Shown: positions 17,894 through 26,923 of the stretch, in pieces
Layout of the letters: each line of letters starts with the position of its first letter
Position numbering within the stretch: the stretch's first letter is position 1
Assembly: GCA_023431385.1 (NCBI GenBank)
Contig: JAEYWA010000014.1
Location: forward strand, 1 to 53,347
Length of the DNA stretch: 53,347 nt
From: Bacillota bacterium
GTDB taxonomy: Bacteria; Bacillota; Clostridia; Acetivibrionales; DSM-1351
Direction: 5' to 3'
Program-made: the position numbers and the translations under genes
The notes under the pieces: generated by a model
The model's database searches: none
The model's input: the letters and a program-made list of their open reading frames with translations, nothing else
What the model was told of the DNA's origin: nothing

Positions 17894-19592
17894 TGACGAA
17901 GAAATAATTGTTAACAGTTTATTTGAAATATTCAGTAATATACAAAGCCTTAATCTGGATGTATACAAAGCCTACTCGGGAGAGGAAGCCATTGAGTGGT
18001 TGAACAGAACCAGAATAGACATTGTGCTGACCGATATAAGAATGCCTGAGATTGATGGTTTGCAGCTATTGGATGTAATTCATAAAAGCTGGCCACAATG
18101 CAGGGTTATATTCTTAACCGGATACAACGAATTTGAGTATGTGTATAAGGCAATTCAGCATAGCGGGGTCAGTTATATATTAAAAACTGAGGATCATGAA
18201 AAAGTTATTGGGGCTGTTGAAAATGCCATAAACGAAATACAAAAAGGCATTAAAATCGAGGATTTGATTCATAAAGCCAAAGAACAAATGAATATGGCTG
18301 TAGACCTCTTTCAGAAGGACTATTTTATTCAACTGCTTAGAGGGGATGCTTCGTTATGTATAAACAAAGCTCAGTTTGAACAGTTATCCATCACAATGCA
18401 AGCTGAAAATCAAGTTGTATTATTGCTGGGACATGTTGACAATATTCCTTCTGATGTTACTTATTGGGACAGGCTGCAGTATTTATATTCCATAAGAATG
18501 ATTATAAATCAGAACCTGAATCCCTACATCAGAAGTGTTATTGTAATGGATGAAAATTATAGATTTATCATATTCATTCAGCCAAAGGAGTTGTTTATTC
18601 AAAATCAAACAGTTGATACCTATTACTATGAAAAAGCAGTTTCATTTATTAAGGGTACTTTGGAGGTGATTCAGGCTGCCTGCCGTGAATCCTTAGACCT
18701 GTCAATCAGCTTTGCGTTAGGTGCTGATGCATGCAGCTGGACAGAGGTATCTCAAAAATACTATTCCCTGAACCAACTTCTGAATTACAGAATTGGTACC
18801 GGAATTGAAATGATTCTTATTGACAATGAAATTAAAAATAACAATTTTCTTTCGGGTAGTTTGAATAATGAGGTTGTAACTGAATTTGATACAGATAGCG
18901 AATCTTTGGAGATGATGCTTAGAAAAAGAAGCTTTGATTTTTTTGAGCAATACCTCGAGTCGGGACAGAGTGATAAGTATTTTGAGGTTCTATCAGAATT
19001 GGTAGAGCCGTTAAAATCCATAAAGAGTAAAAACTCCAATTTGGCAATTGAAGCTTATTATAAGGTGTCTCTCAGTTTGTTGACATATATTAATCGCTGG
19101 AAACTGACCGATAAAATTGCTTTTCATATAGCTCAAAACAAGCTTATGAGAATTGACAAGCATGACTCGTGGTCGGAGGCTGTACAATATCTCTACGATA
19201 TATCCAACATTATATTTAAACTACAGAATGACGAGCAAAAAAAGAGGGCCGACAATACTATCGAGTATATACAAAAGTTTATTGAAGACCACCTGAGCGA
19301 AGATCTCTCTCTGGTCAGACTGGCAGAACAGGTTTATTTAAACCCATCATATCTGTCAAGACTGTATAAACAGTTAGCTGGCACAAATCTGTCCGAGTTT
19401 ATTGATAGTACCAGGATAAACAAAGCCAAAGAACTTCTGCTAAAAGATAATATCAAGATACATGAAGTTGCCAGAATGGTGGGGTATGAAACGGCGGCCT
19501 CATTTACCCGTTTCTTTAGAAAAATATGCGGCTGCTCACCACAGGAATATCAGGACACATATGGGGCGGCAAAGCAGATGCTTAACAAGTAG
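17871..19592 (+). CDS. Response regulator, YesN type (receiver plus AraC-type DNA-binding domain)
   Basis: 573 residues from GTG 17871, chosen because GGAGG at 17858-17862 sits eight bases upstream; GTG 17862 and ATG 17865 are in frame but overlap or touch the ribosome site. Receiver domain ~1-120: acidic VDDEE, phospho-acceptor Asp in VLTDIRMPEIDG, conserved Lys in ILKTEDH. A middle region of ~330 residues follows, then an AraC double helix-turn-helix (~470-573) ending CGCSPQEYQDTYG. Its reading frame starts inside the kinase gene, so translation is coupled. It should activate the downstream importer and glycosidase genes. Confidence 0.92.
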   Translation: MYRLLIVDDEEIIVNSLFEIFSNIQSLNLDVYKAYSGEEAIEWLNRTRIDIVLTDIRMPEIDGLQLLDVIHKSWPQCRVIFLTGYNEFEYVYKAIQHSGVSYILKTEDHEKVIGAVENAINEIQKGIKIEDLIHKAKEQMNMAVDLFQKDYFIQLLRGDASLCINKAQFEQLSITMQAENQVVLLLGHVDNIPSDVTYWDRLQYLYSIRMIINQNLNPYIRSVIVMDENYRFIIFIQPKELFIQNQTVDTYYYEKAVSFIKGTLEVIQAACRESLDLSISFALGADACSWTEVSQKYYSLNQLLNYRIGTGIEMILIDNEIKNNNFLSGSLNNEVVTEFDTDSESLEMMLRKRSFDFFEQYLESGQSDKYFEVLSELVEPLKSIKSKNSNLAIEAYYKVSLSLLTYINRWKLTDKIAFHIAQNKLMRIDKHDSWSEAVQYLYDISNIIFKLQNDEQKKRADNTIEYIQKFIEDHLSEDLSLVRLAEQVYLNPSYLSRLYKQLAGTNLSEFIDSTRINKAKELLLKDNIKIHEVARMVGYETAASFTRFFRKICGCSPQEYQDTYGAAKQMLNK

Positions 19593-19645
19593 CTTGAAAG
19601 ATAGACAAAGCTCTTTAATGATTTACATTAGGAGGTTGTTAATTT

Positions 19646-21361
19646 GTGAGGAGAAATAAAACATTAAAGTTCATTACAACGGTTATGGCTTTTTTACTAT
19701 CCACAGTGCTTATTACAGCTTGTAATGAAATTGATTATCAGTCCGAAAAGACAATGATGAGCGATTCGTCACCCCAGGAGAGCAGTGAAGAAACTATAAT
19801 TGACCCTTTTGGGAAGTATACTCCTCAGATTGACATAACGTTCATACGTGGAATAGATGAAGATTTTGCCCAGAATGTTTTACCGAAGACTCCTGGTGAA
19901 ACCATTCAGGATAACCGCTGGCTAAAGGTTTACAGGGATGAATTAGGGATAAATGTAAGTTATGCGTGGACAATCAGAGGCAATGAAGTATCTGAGCAAT
20001 TTTCCCAGAAGATTAACGTTACTCTGGCCTCGGGGGATTTACCGGATGTTATGCTTGTCAATTCAACCCAGCTTAGGCAACTGGTTGATGCAGGTCAGGT
20101 GGAGGATATGACTGAATACTTTAACAAGTATGCAGCACCCTTGACCAAGGAAATCTATAATCAGGAGAGTTCGGCAACTTTGGATTCTGCTACAATAAAC
20201 GGTAAACTAATGGCCATTCCCGAACCTTATTCCTATGCAGAAGTTGCACATTATTTATGGATAAGGGACGACTGGTTAAAAAACCTGGGCTTGGAGGCAC
20301 CAAAGTCCATGGAGGATCTTCTGAGAATATCCCAGGCTTTTACGAACCAGGACCCTGACCGGAATGGCAAGAATGACACCTACGGTCTGGCAATTTCAAA
20401 GGATATATACGGGGGTGCTATGTCAATAGAGGGCTTTTTCGCCGGCTATCATTCATACCCTAATATGTGGATAGAAGACCATTCGGGGAAGTTGGTGTGG
20501 GGAAGTACATTACCCGAAACAAAAAAAGCGCTGAGTAAACTTGCTGAGATGTATAAGTCGGGTCAAATAGACAGGGAATTTAGCGTTAAGGATGGAAGCA
20601 AGGTAGCTGAAGCTATTGCGGAAGGTAGGGTTGGAATAGAGTTTGGGGCACAGTGGAATCCAATGTATCCCTTAATTAAAAGTTTCAATAATGACAAAAA
20701 TGCCGATTGGTCAGGATATCCCCTTGTTTCCGTTGATAATAACAAGGTTATGGTTCCTCTGAAATATAACCAGACAAGAATACTTGCTGTTAAGAAAGGC
20801 TATCCTCATCCCGAGGCATTGGTAAAGCTTATAAACATGCATCTTGAAAAAAACTGGGGTAAAACGGCAGATTTCAACAAATACTATATGCCTGATGAGA
20901 ACGAGGGAGTTGGAGTTTGGAAGTTTTCACCCGTAGTTCCGACTCCTCCCTATAAGAATATAAATGCATTTTTGGAAATTGAAACCGCAAGAAAAAAGAA
21001 CAACTTTTCAAATCTAAGAGGTGAAGCAAAAGCTATTCAAGCTAATCTTGATGCCTATAACATTGGTGATAAGTCAAAATGGGGCTGGGAAAAGATTTAT
21101 GGGATAAATGGTGTTATGGGTATTCTAAGAAGCTATAAGGCTAATGGGCAACTTTTACCTGAGAAGTTTGTTGGAGCATCAACAAACACCATGGCAGAGA
21201 AAAAGGCTGTCATGGACATGCTGGAAAGAGAGGTATTCATTAAAATAATTATGGGTGAGTCGTCTATTGAGGAATTTGACAAGTTTGTTGATGATTGGTA
21301 TAAAATAGGCGGAGAAGAAATGACAAGAGAAGTTAATAGCTGGTATGATTCAATTAAGTAA
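19646..21361 (+). CDS. Extracellular solute-binding lipoprotein, first tandem copy
   Basis: 571 residues from GTG 19646 behind AGGAGG (19630-19635). Signal peptide with lipobox VLITAC (Cys26), Ser/Glu-rich linker, then an LplA-like binding-protein fold including the loop DPDRNGKNDTYGL. It is a close paralogue of the next gene along its whole length (FGKY...FIRGIDED, LPKTPGETIQDNRW, QWNPMYPLIKSFNNDKNADW all recur), so the two arose by tandem duplication. It begins 53 bases after the response regulator with no promoter visible between them. That placement suggests it could be the sensing partner of the kinase, while the second copy serves transport (inference). Confidence 0.92.
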   Translation: MRRNKTLKFITTVMAFLLSTVLITACNEIDYQSEKTMMSDSSPQESSEETIIDPFGKYTPQIDITFIRGIDEDFAQNVLPKTPGETIQDNRWLKVYRDELGINVSYAWTIRGNEVSEQFSQKINVTLASGDLPDVMLVNSTQLRQLVDAGQVEDMTEYFNKYAAPLTKEIYNQESSATLDSATINGKLMAIPEPYSYAEVAHYLWIRDDWLKNLGLEAPKSMEDLLRISQAFTNQDPDRNGKNDTYGLAISKDIYGGAMSIEGFFAGYHSYPNMWIEDHSGKLVWGSTLPETKKALSKLAEMYKSGQIDREFSVKDGSKVAEAIAEGRVGIEFGAQWNPMYPLIKSFNNDKNADWSGYPLVSVDNNKVMVPLKYNQTRILAVKKGYPHPEALVKLINMHLEKNWGKTADFNKYYMPDENEGVGVWKFSPVVPTPPYKNINAFLEIETARKKNNFSNLRGEAKAIQANLDAYNIGDKSKWGWEKIYGINGVMGILRSYKANGQLLPEKFVGASTNTMAEKKAVMDMLEREVFIKIIMGESSIEEFDKFVDDWYKIGGEEMTREVNSWYDSIK

Positions 21362-21398
21362 GCTTTCTGTTTATTACTGTGATTATATGTATATGATT

Positions 21399-21430
21399 GG
21401 GATTTAACTCTGGGGTTAAATCCCCTTTTG
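21399..21430 (+). terminator. Attenuating terminator between the two binding-protein genes
   Basis: GGGATTTAAC (21399-21408) and GTTAAATCCC (21415-21424) form a 10-bp stem followed by CTTTTG. It lies 38 bases after the first lipoprotein stop and separates the regulatory genes from the second, probably more strongly expressed, lipoprotein. Confidence 0.75.
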
Positions 21431-21541
21431 TTAAAAGGTAAATAAATGTTAACAAAGTAAAGAAATGTTCTATATCTTGATGTATGAATACAAAACTTTG
21501 TAAACGAAAGATAACGATGTAAAAACATGTTCATAGTATTG

Positions 21542-21562
21542 AGAGTGTCACACTCTTATAAT
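21542..21562 (+). promoter_or_regulatory. Palindrome abutting a -10 box, ahead of the second binding-protein gene
   Basis: AGAGTGT-C-ACACTCT (21542-21556) is a perfect 7+1+7 palindrome directly followed by TATAAT (21557-21562). No good -35 hexamer is seen at normal spacing, as expected for an activated promoter. The palindrome could be bound by a regulator such as the YesN protein or a repressor; the binding protein is not known. Confidence 0.5.
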
Positions 21563-21609
21563 ATAGATGAGGCCTCAAAGACTAAATAAAATATTTAGGA
21601 GGAATATAA

Positions 21610-23337
21610 ATGAAGTTTAATTATTTGAAAAAAGCTGTTTCATTAGCAGTAGCTCTTTCGATAACAGCAGCAATATTTACAGCTTGCGGTAATGAAAACT
21701 CATCTGAGAATTCTGCACCATCAGGTCAGAGTACTTCAACAGCAGATTCTTCTTCTGCGTCAGTCTCTAAAGATCCATTCGGCAAATACGATCCTGCTAT
21801 TAACATATCATTTGTTCGTGGAATAGATGATGACCTTGCAGCTAACATATTGCCAAAAACACCGGGTGAAACATTGGAAGATAACCGATGGACAAAGGTA
21901 TATAAGGAAGAGTTGGGTATCAATGTAAGTTATGCTTGGACAGTAAAAGGTAATGAAACTTCAGATGCATATACCCAGAAAATAAATGTAACATTAGCTT
22001 CGGGAGACCTACCCGATGTGGTTTTAGTTAATCCATCTCAGCTTAAACAGCTTGTAGATTCAGATATGGTTGAGGATATGACTCAATATTATAATGATTA
22101 TGCCTCAGAACAGTTGAAAAAATATATGACTGAAGAAGGAACAGGAATTATTGATTCCGTTACCTTTGACGGTAAGATGATGGCAGTTCCTGAAACTGTT
22201 GCGTTTAATGAAGCTGCTCAATACTTATGGATAAGAAATGACTGGCTTAAAAAATTAAACCTGCAGGCACCAAAGACAATGGATGATGTGCTGAAAATTG
22301 CAGAAGCATTTACAACCCAGGACCCTGATGGTAATGGAAAGAACGATACTTATGGTCTTCCTATTACAAAAGATATATACAGCGGAGCTATGGGGACTGA
22401 AGGTTTCTTTGCAGGCTACCATGCATATCCTAACTTATGGGTTGAAGACAGCAACGGTAAACTTGCATGGGGTAGTACACTTCCTGAAACAAAAGTAGCT
22501 TTACAGAAGCTGGCTGAAATGTATAAGGCCGGACAGATAGAACAGGAATTTGGAGTTAAGGATGGCGGTAAAGTTGCTGAAACAATAGCAGCAGGTAAGT
22601 TTGGTATCAATTATGGTGCTCAATGGAACCCGATGTATCCATTAATCAGTAACTTCAATAATGATAAGAATGCCGATTGGACCGCATATTCACTTGTTTC
22701 AAATGACGACAAAAAGGTTATGGTTCCTCTCAAGTTCAACCAGACAAGAATATTTGCTGTAAAAAAAGGATATAAGAATCCTGAAGCACTTGTTAAGCTC
22801 ATGAATATGCATATAGAAAAGAACTGGGGAGAGTCAGCTGACTTTAACAAGTACTATATGCCTGTTGAAAATGGTGCGGTAGGAGTTTGGAAGTTCTCAC
22901 CTGTGTGCCCTGCTCCTTCCTTTAAAAATCTTGAAGCATTTATAGCAATAGACGAAGCAAGAAAAAATAACGATTTTAGTAAACTGACCGGCGAACCAAA
23001 AGTTATTCAGGCAAATATCGACGCTTATGAAAAGGGCGATGATGCAATGTGGGGTTGGGAGAGAATATACGGTAAAACAGGTGCTTTCAAAAGCATGGTT
23101 GAATACAAGAACAACGATCAGTTGTTAAAGGAAAAGTTCACCGGAGCACCAACTCAAACAATGGCAGAAAAGAAGACAACTCTAGATAAAATGGAAAAAG
23201 AAGTATTTGTAAAGATAATCATGGGTTCTGTATCAATTGATGAGTTTGATAAATTTGTCAGTGATTGGAATAAATTAGGTGGAGAAGCCATGACGAAGGA
23301 AGTTAACGAATGGTACGATTCCGTTAAATCAAAGTAA
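21610..23337 (+). CDS. Extracellular solute-binding lipoprotein, second tandem copy
   Basis: 575 residues; ATG 21610 behind AGGAGG (21597-21602). Lipobox IFTAC with Cys26, then a Ser/Thr-rich linker and the same fold as the preceding paralogue, including DPDGNGKNDTYGL and an aromatic-rich segment around WKFSPVCPAPSF. It has its own -10 box and upstream palindrome and is followed by a hairpin before the permeases, a layout typical of a binding protein made in excess over its channel. It probably binds arabinose-containing oligosaccharides, judged from the GH51 and GH43 genes downstream. Confidence 0.93.
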   Translation: MKFNYLKKAVSLAVALSITAAIFTACGNENSSENSAPSGQSTSTADSSSASVSKDPFGKYDPAINISFVRGIDDDLAANILPKTPGETLEDNRWTKVYKEELGINVSYAWTVKGNETSDAYTQKINVTLASGDLPDVVLVNPSQLKQLVDSDMVEDMTQYYNDYASEQLKKYMTEEGTGIIDSVTFDGKMMAVPETVAFNEAAQYLWIRNDWLKKLNLQAPKTMDDVLKIAEAFTTQDPDGNGKNDTYGLPITKDIYSGAMGTEGFFAGYHAYPNLWVEDSNGKLAWGSTLPETKVALQKLAEMYKAGQIEQEFGVKDGGKVAETIAAGKFGINYGAQWNPMYPLISNFNNDKNADWTAYSLVSNDDKKVMVPLKFNQTRIFAVKKGYKNPEALVKLMNMHIEKNWGESADFNKYYMPVENGAVGVWKFSPVCPAPSFKNLEAFIAIDEARKNNDFSKLTGEPKVIQANIDAYEKGDDAMWGWERIYGKTGAFKSMVEYKNNDQLLKEKFTGAPTQTMAEKKTTLDKMEKEVFVKIIMGSVSIDEFDKFVSDWNKLGGEAMTKEVNEWYDSVKSK

Positions 23338-23374
23338 GGTAGCTGAATAGAAAGTAAGGTTGATTAGATAGATG

Positions 23375-23412
23375 GAAGGAAAGGACCAAAGAATTGCTTA
23401 ATCCTTTCCTTC
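23375..23412 (+). terminator. Partial terminator between binding protein and permeases
   Basis: GAAGGAAAGGA (23375-23385) pairs exactly with TCCTTTCCTTC (23402-23412) around a 16-base loop. The tail TTGTC is weak, so read-through to the permeases is likely; such hairpins also protect the upstream message. Confidence 0.65.
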
Positions 23413-23477
23413 TTGTCTACCTGAAAGATTTATCAGGTAAACATTGTAATAATATATTCTGATTAGGGGGCATTAGC

Positions 23478-24380
23478 TTGAAAAACATATCTCTAAAGAA
23501 ACAACTACCTTTGCATCTGATGATTCTCCCAGGATTTATCATTCTATTAATATTTCATTATATCCCTATGGCCGGTATTGTAATTGCATTTCAAAAGTTT
23601 ATTCCTGCAAAAGGTTTATTCGGGAATCAAAAATGGATAGGTCTTGACAATTTTAGATATGTCCTTGATCTGCCGAACTTTGGCAGTGTAGTATGGAATA
23701 CCATTGCTATTGCTGTAATGAAAATAATCCTGGGGCTTGTTATCCCAATAATATTTGCAATTCTTATTAATGAAGTAACAAATAATGGATTAAAAAGAAG
23801 CATTCAAACGCTTATATACCTCCCCCACTTCTTGTCGTGGGTTGTACTTGGAGGAATTTTGATTGATATTCTGTCACCATCTGGCGGAATAGTAAATGGA
23901 CTTATCAAATTGCTCGGATTTGAGCCTATATTCTTTCTGGGCGATAATAAATGGTTCCAGGGAACCATGGTGCTTACAGAAACCTGGAAGGAATTTGGTT
24001 ACGGTACAATAATATATCTGGCGGCAATTACCGGAATTGATCCAAGTCTGTATGAAGCAGCCCGTATTGATGGAGCCAACAGATGGAAACAGATTTTAAA
24101 TATCACTTTGCCTGGTATGAGAATGGTTATTGTACTGCTCATGGTACTTAGTCTTGGAAATCTTTTGAATGCTGGTTTTGACCAGATATTCAATTTATAT
24201 AGTCCTCCAGTATATGAAAGCGGAGATATATTAGACACCTTTGTGTATAGAATAGGTCTACTTGATGCGCAGTATGGAGTTGCAACTGCTGTCGGACTAT
24301 TTAAATCCGTAGTTTCGTTTACGCTTATTTCAGTATCCTACTTCTGTGCTTATAAGTTCGCAGATTACAGGATTTTCTAA
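23478..24380 (+). CDS. ABC sugar importer permease, LplB type (CUT1)
   Basis: 300 residues, about six membrane helices, with EAA loop EAARIDGANRWKQILNITLP around residues 194-213. TTG start at 23478 behind TTAGGGGGCATTAG. Forms the channel with the next gene product for the substrate captured by the lipoprotein at 21610-23337. Related to, but clearly diverged from, the permease at 4836-5807, so the two transporters are not a recent duplication. Confidence 0.92.
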   Translation: MKNISLKKQLPLHLMILPGFIILLIFHYIPMAGIVIAFQKFIPAKGLFGNQKWIGLDNFRYVLDLPNFGSVVWNTIAIAVMKIILGLVIPIIFAILINEVTNNGLKRSIQTLIYLPHFLSWVVLGGILIDILSPSGGIVNGLIKLLGFEPIFFLGDNKWFQGTMVLTETWKEFGYGTIIYLAAITGIDPSLYEAARIDGANRWKQILNITLPGMRMVIVLLMVLSLGNLLNAGFDQIFNLYSPPVYESGDILDTFVYRIGLLDAQYGVATAVGLFKSVVSFTLISVSYFCAYKFADYRIF

Positions 24381-24394
24381 GGGAGGTTATCCAA

Positions 24395-25276
24395 TTGAAG
24401 CATAAAACTAAAAAGCTCAGTGTATTTACATTAGTTAACAACAGTTTTCTTATCCTTTCGGCACTACTGTGTATTATACCACTTATTCATATTTTAGCCG
24501 TGTCCTTCAGCTCTAGCTCAGCTGCAGCAGCGGGTAAGGTTGTATTTTGGCCAGTAGAATTCTCATTGAATTCGTATGCTTATGTTGCCAAAAGAGCTGC
24601 TTTCTGGCAATCAATGCTGGTATCCGTTGAGAGAATAGCACTTGGTGGAGTTATTAACCTTGTTTTAACAATACTATGTGCCTATCCTTTATCAAAGGAG
24701 AAATCTGATTTTAAATTCCGTACTTTTTATGCATGGACATTTTTCGTAACCATGCTTTTCAGCGGAGGCTTGATTCCATGGTATATTGTAATCAAGGAGG
24801 CAGGCTTGCTAGATAGCCTGTGGGCGTTGGTTCTTCCCGGAGCTGTACCTGTTTTCAGTGTAATATTGCTTTTGAATTTCTTCAGAGAAATACCGAAGGA
24901 ACTAAGCGAAGCAGCATTTATAGACGGAGCTGGGCACTGGACAACACTATGGAGAATCTACGTACCTGTTTCAACTCCTGCACTAGCAACTATTACCCTG
25001 TTTTCACTAGTAGGACATTGGAACAGCTGGTTTGACGGTCTTATTCTGATGAATAAAGCTGAGAATTATCCGCTCCAGAGTTATATTCAGACTATTGTAG
25101 TTCAGAGATCCTACAGTATGCTGTCCAGACAGGAAATTTCAGAACTTGCTACAGTTTCTGACAGAACGTTGAGATCCTCTCAGATTTTCCTGGGTACGCT
25201 TCCGATAATACTGGTCTACCCGTTCCTTCAGAAATATTTTGTCAAGGGTATTGTACTTGGCGGTGTAAAGGGTTAG
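24395..25276 (+). CDS. ABC sugar importer permease, LplC/YtcP type (CUT1)
   Basis: 293 residues, about six membrane helices, EAA loop EAAFIDGAGHWTTLWRIYVP, and the C-terminal signature QKYFVKGIVLGGVKG. TTG start at 24395 behind AAGGGAGG, 14 bases after the previous stop, so translation is tightly linked. No nucleotide-binding subunit follows; an ATPase of the MsmX/MsiK kind encoded elsewhere must energise it. Confidence 0.92.
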   Translation: MKHKTKKLSVFTLVNNSFLILSALLCIIPLIHILAVSFSSSSAAAAGKVVFWPVEFSLNSYAYVAKRAAFWQSMLVSVERIALGGVINLVLTILCAYPLSKEKSDFKFRTFYAWTFFVTMLFSGGLIPWYIVIKEAGLLDSLWALVLPGAVPVFSVILLLNFFREIPKELSEAAFIDGAGHWTTLWRIYVPVSTPALATITLFSLVGHWNSWFDGLILMNKAENYPLQSYIQTIVVQRSYSMLSRQEISELATVSDRTLRSSQIFLGTLPIILVYPFLQKYFVKGIVLGGVKG

Positions 25277-25347
25277 TCTTAATAAAGACTATATAAAGCA
25301 GGCAGGTCAGTAAACTTTTCATTAAAGTTAAAGTTATCGTTGAGGGG

Positions 25348-26835
25348 GTGTTTGAAATAGTAAGGATGATTTTGAATGCTGATATAAAAAAGGGAAGAAT
25401 AAATAAAAACATATACGGTCATTTTTCTGAACATCTTGGGAGATGCATTTACGAGGGAATATGGGTGGGGGAGAATTCTACCATTCCAAACATAAAAGGC
25501 TTCCGCATGGATGTGGTAGAAGCCCTTAAAAAATTAAAAATTCCTGTGCTGAGATGGCCAGGAGGATGTTTTGCAGATGAGTATCACTGGACAGACGGGA
25601 TCGGCCCAAAGGAAAGCAGACCTTGCATGGTTAATACCCATTGGGGCGGTGTAATTGAAAACAATCATTTTGGTACCCATGAGTTTCTGGAATTCTGTGA
25701 ATTAATAGGCGCTGAGCCATATATTTGCGGTAATGTGGGAAGCGGTACAGTTCAGGAGATGCAGCAATGGGTAGAGTATATCACCTTTGATGGAAAATCG
25801 CCCATGACCGAATTACGAAAGACCAACGGGAAGCAAGACCCCTGGCGGCTTAAATATTTCGGAGTAGGCAATGAAAACTGGGGCTGCGGCGGAAACATGC
25901 GTGCTGAGTATTATGCCGACCAATACCGCAGATACGCAACATACGTAAGAAACTTCGGAGAGAATAAGATATATAAGATTGCCGGGGGTGCATCGGTGGA
26001 TGACTATCACTGGACTGAGGTTTTAATGAGAGAGGCCGGAAAACAAATGGATGGCCTAAGTCTCCACTATTACACAAGAGTCTCGAAGGATTGGTCTATA
26101 CAGGGTTCTGCCACCGAGTTTGAAGAAAATGAATGGTTTTCGGTAATGCAGAATGCTCTTTATATGGATGAACTTGTAACAAAGCACTCCAATATTATGG
26201 ACAAATATGACCCTGAAAAAAAGGTTGGATTGATAGTTGATGAGTGGGGAACCTGGTTCGGCGTTGAGCCCGGAACAAACCCCGGGTTCCTTTACCAGCA
26301 AAATACCCTCAGAGATGCGTTGGTGGCAGGAGTCCATTTCAACCTGTTCAACAACCATTGCGACAGAGTACAAATGGCTAATATAGCGCAGATAATTAAT
26401 GTGCTTCAGTCTGTCATTCTCACTGAAGGGGAGAGAATACTTCTAACTCCGACATATCAAGTATTCGACATGTATAAGGTACACCATGATGCAGAACTAT
26501 TGTCAATGGATTTTAAAAGCCCGGAATACACTTTTAATGGAGAGAATATACCTCAGCTGAGTGTATCCTCCTCAATGGACAATGAAGGAAAAATACATGT
26601 TTCAATATGTAATCTCAATCCATCCGAGGCTGTTGATGTTGATATAGATATTAGAGGATTAGAGGTTCAAAGTTGTAAGGGTCAGATAATATCCTCAAAC
26701 AGTATGAATGCAAAAAATACCTTTGATGAATTAAACAATGTAAAAATAGGAACCTTTGAGAATATCCGGTTAATAAAAAATCATATTACCGGAGAGATAC
26801 CCTCAAAATCGGTGGTTACAATAGAAGTTGTATAA
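25348..26835 (+). CDS. Alpha-L-arabinofuranosidase, glycoside hydrolase family 51
   Basis: 495 residues counted from GTG 25348. The acid/base Glu176 lies in GVGNENWGCGG and the nucleophile Glu299 in LIVDEWGTWF; GHFSEHLGRCIYEG near the N-terminus is a strong family signature. TIM barrel up to ~380, then the C-terminal beta-sandwich. It releases terminal alpha-L-arabinofuranose from arabinoxylan or arabinan oligosaccharides by retention. No signal peptide, so intracellular. The start is uncertain: GTG 25348 overlaps the only ribosome-site-like run (GAGGGGG), and ATG 25366 is the first in-frame ATG. It is the first enzyme gene after the second transporter. The arabinose produced would enter the araA/araD pathway encoded 13 kb downstream. 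Confidence 0.94.
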   Translation: MFEIVRMILNADIKKGRINKNIYGHFSEHLGRCIYEGIWVGENSTIPNIKGFRMDVVEALKKLKIPVLRWPGGCFADEYHWTDGIGPKESRPCMVNTHWGGVIENNHFGTHEFLEFCELIGAEPYICGNVGSGTVQEMQQWVEYITFDGKSPMTELRKTNGKQDPWRLKYFGVGNENWGCGGNMRAEYYADQYRRYATYVRNFGENKIYKIAGGASVDDYHWTEVLMREAGKQMDGLSLHYYTRVSKDWSIQGSATEFEENEWFSVMQNALYMDELVTKHSNIMDKYDPEKKVGLIVDEWGTWFGVEPGTNPGFLYQQNTLRDALVAGVHFNLFNNHCDRVQMANIAQIINVLQSVILTEGERILLTPTYQVFDMYKVHHDAELLSMDFKSPEYTFNGENIPQLSVSSSMDNEGKIHVSICNLNPSEAVDVDIDIRGLEVQSCKGQIISSNSMNAKNTFDELNNVKIGTFENIRLIKNHITGEIPSKSVVTIEVV

Positions 26836-26855
26836 GTGTATAATAAATTTACCGG

Positions 26856-26893
26856 AATGTCCTGTCTATATCAGTATAGCCAGGGCATTTTAG
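26856..26893 (+). terminator. Intercistronic hairpin between GH51 and GH43 genes
   Basis: AATGTCCTG-t-CTATA, loop TCAG, TATAG-c-CAGGGCATT, then TTTAG. The stem (14 pairs with one G-U and one mismatch) lies in the 88-base gap; it may be a weak terminator or a processing/stability element. Confidence 0.55.
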
Positions 26894-26923
26894 TAGTTAT
26901 AAAAGAAAGGCGGGATACATTTA

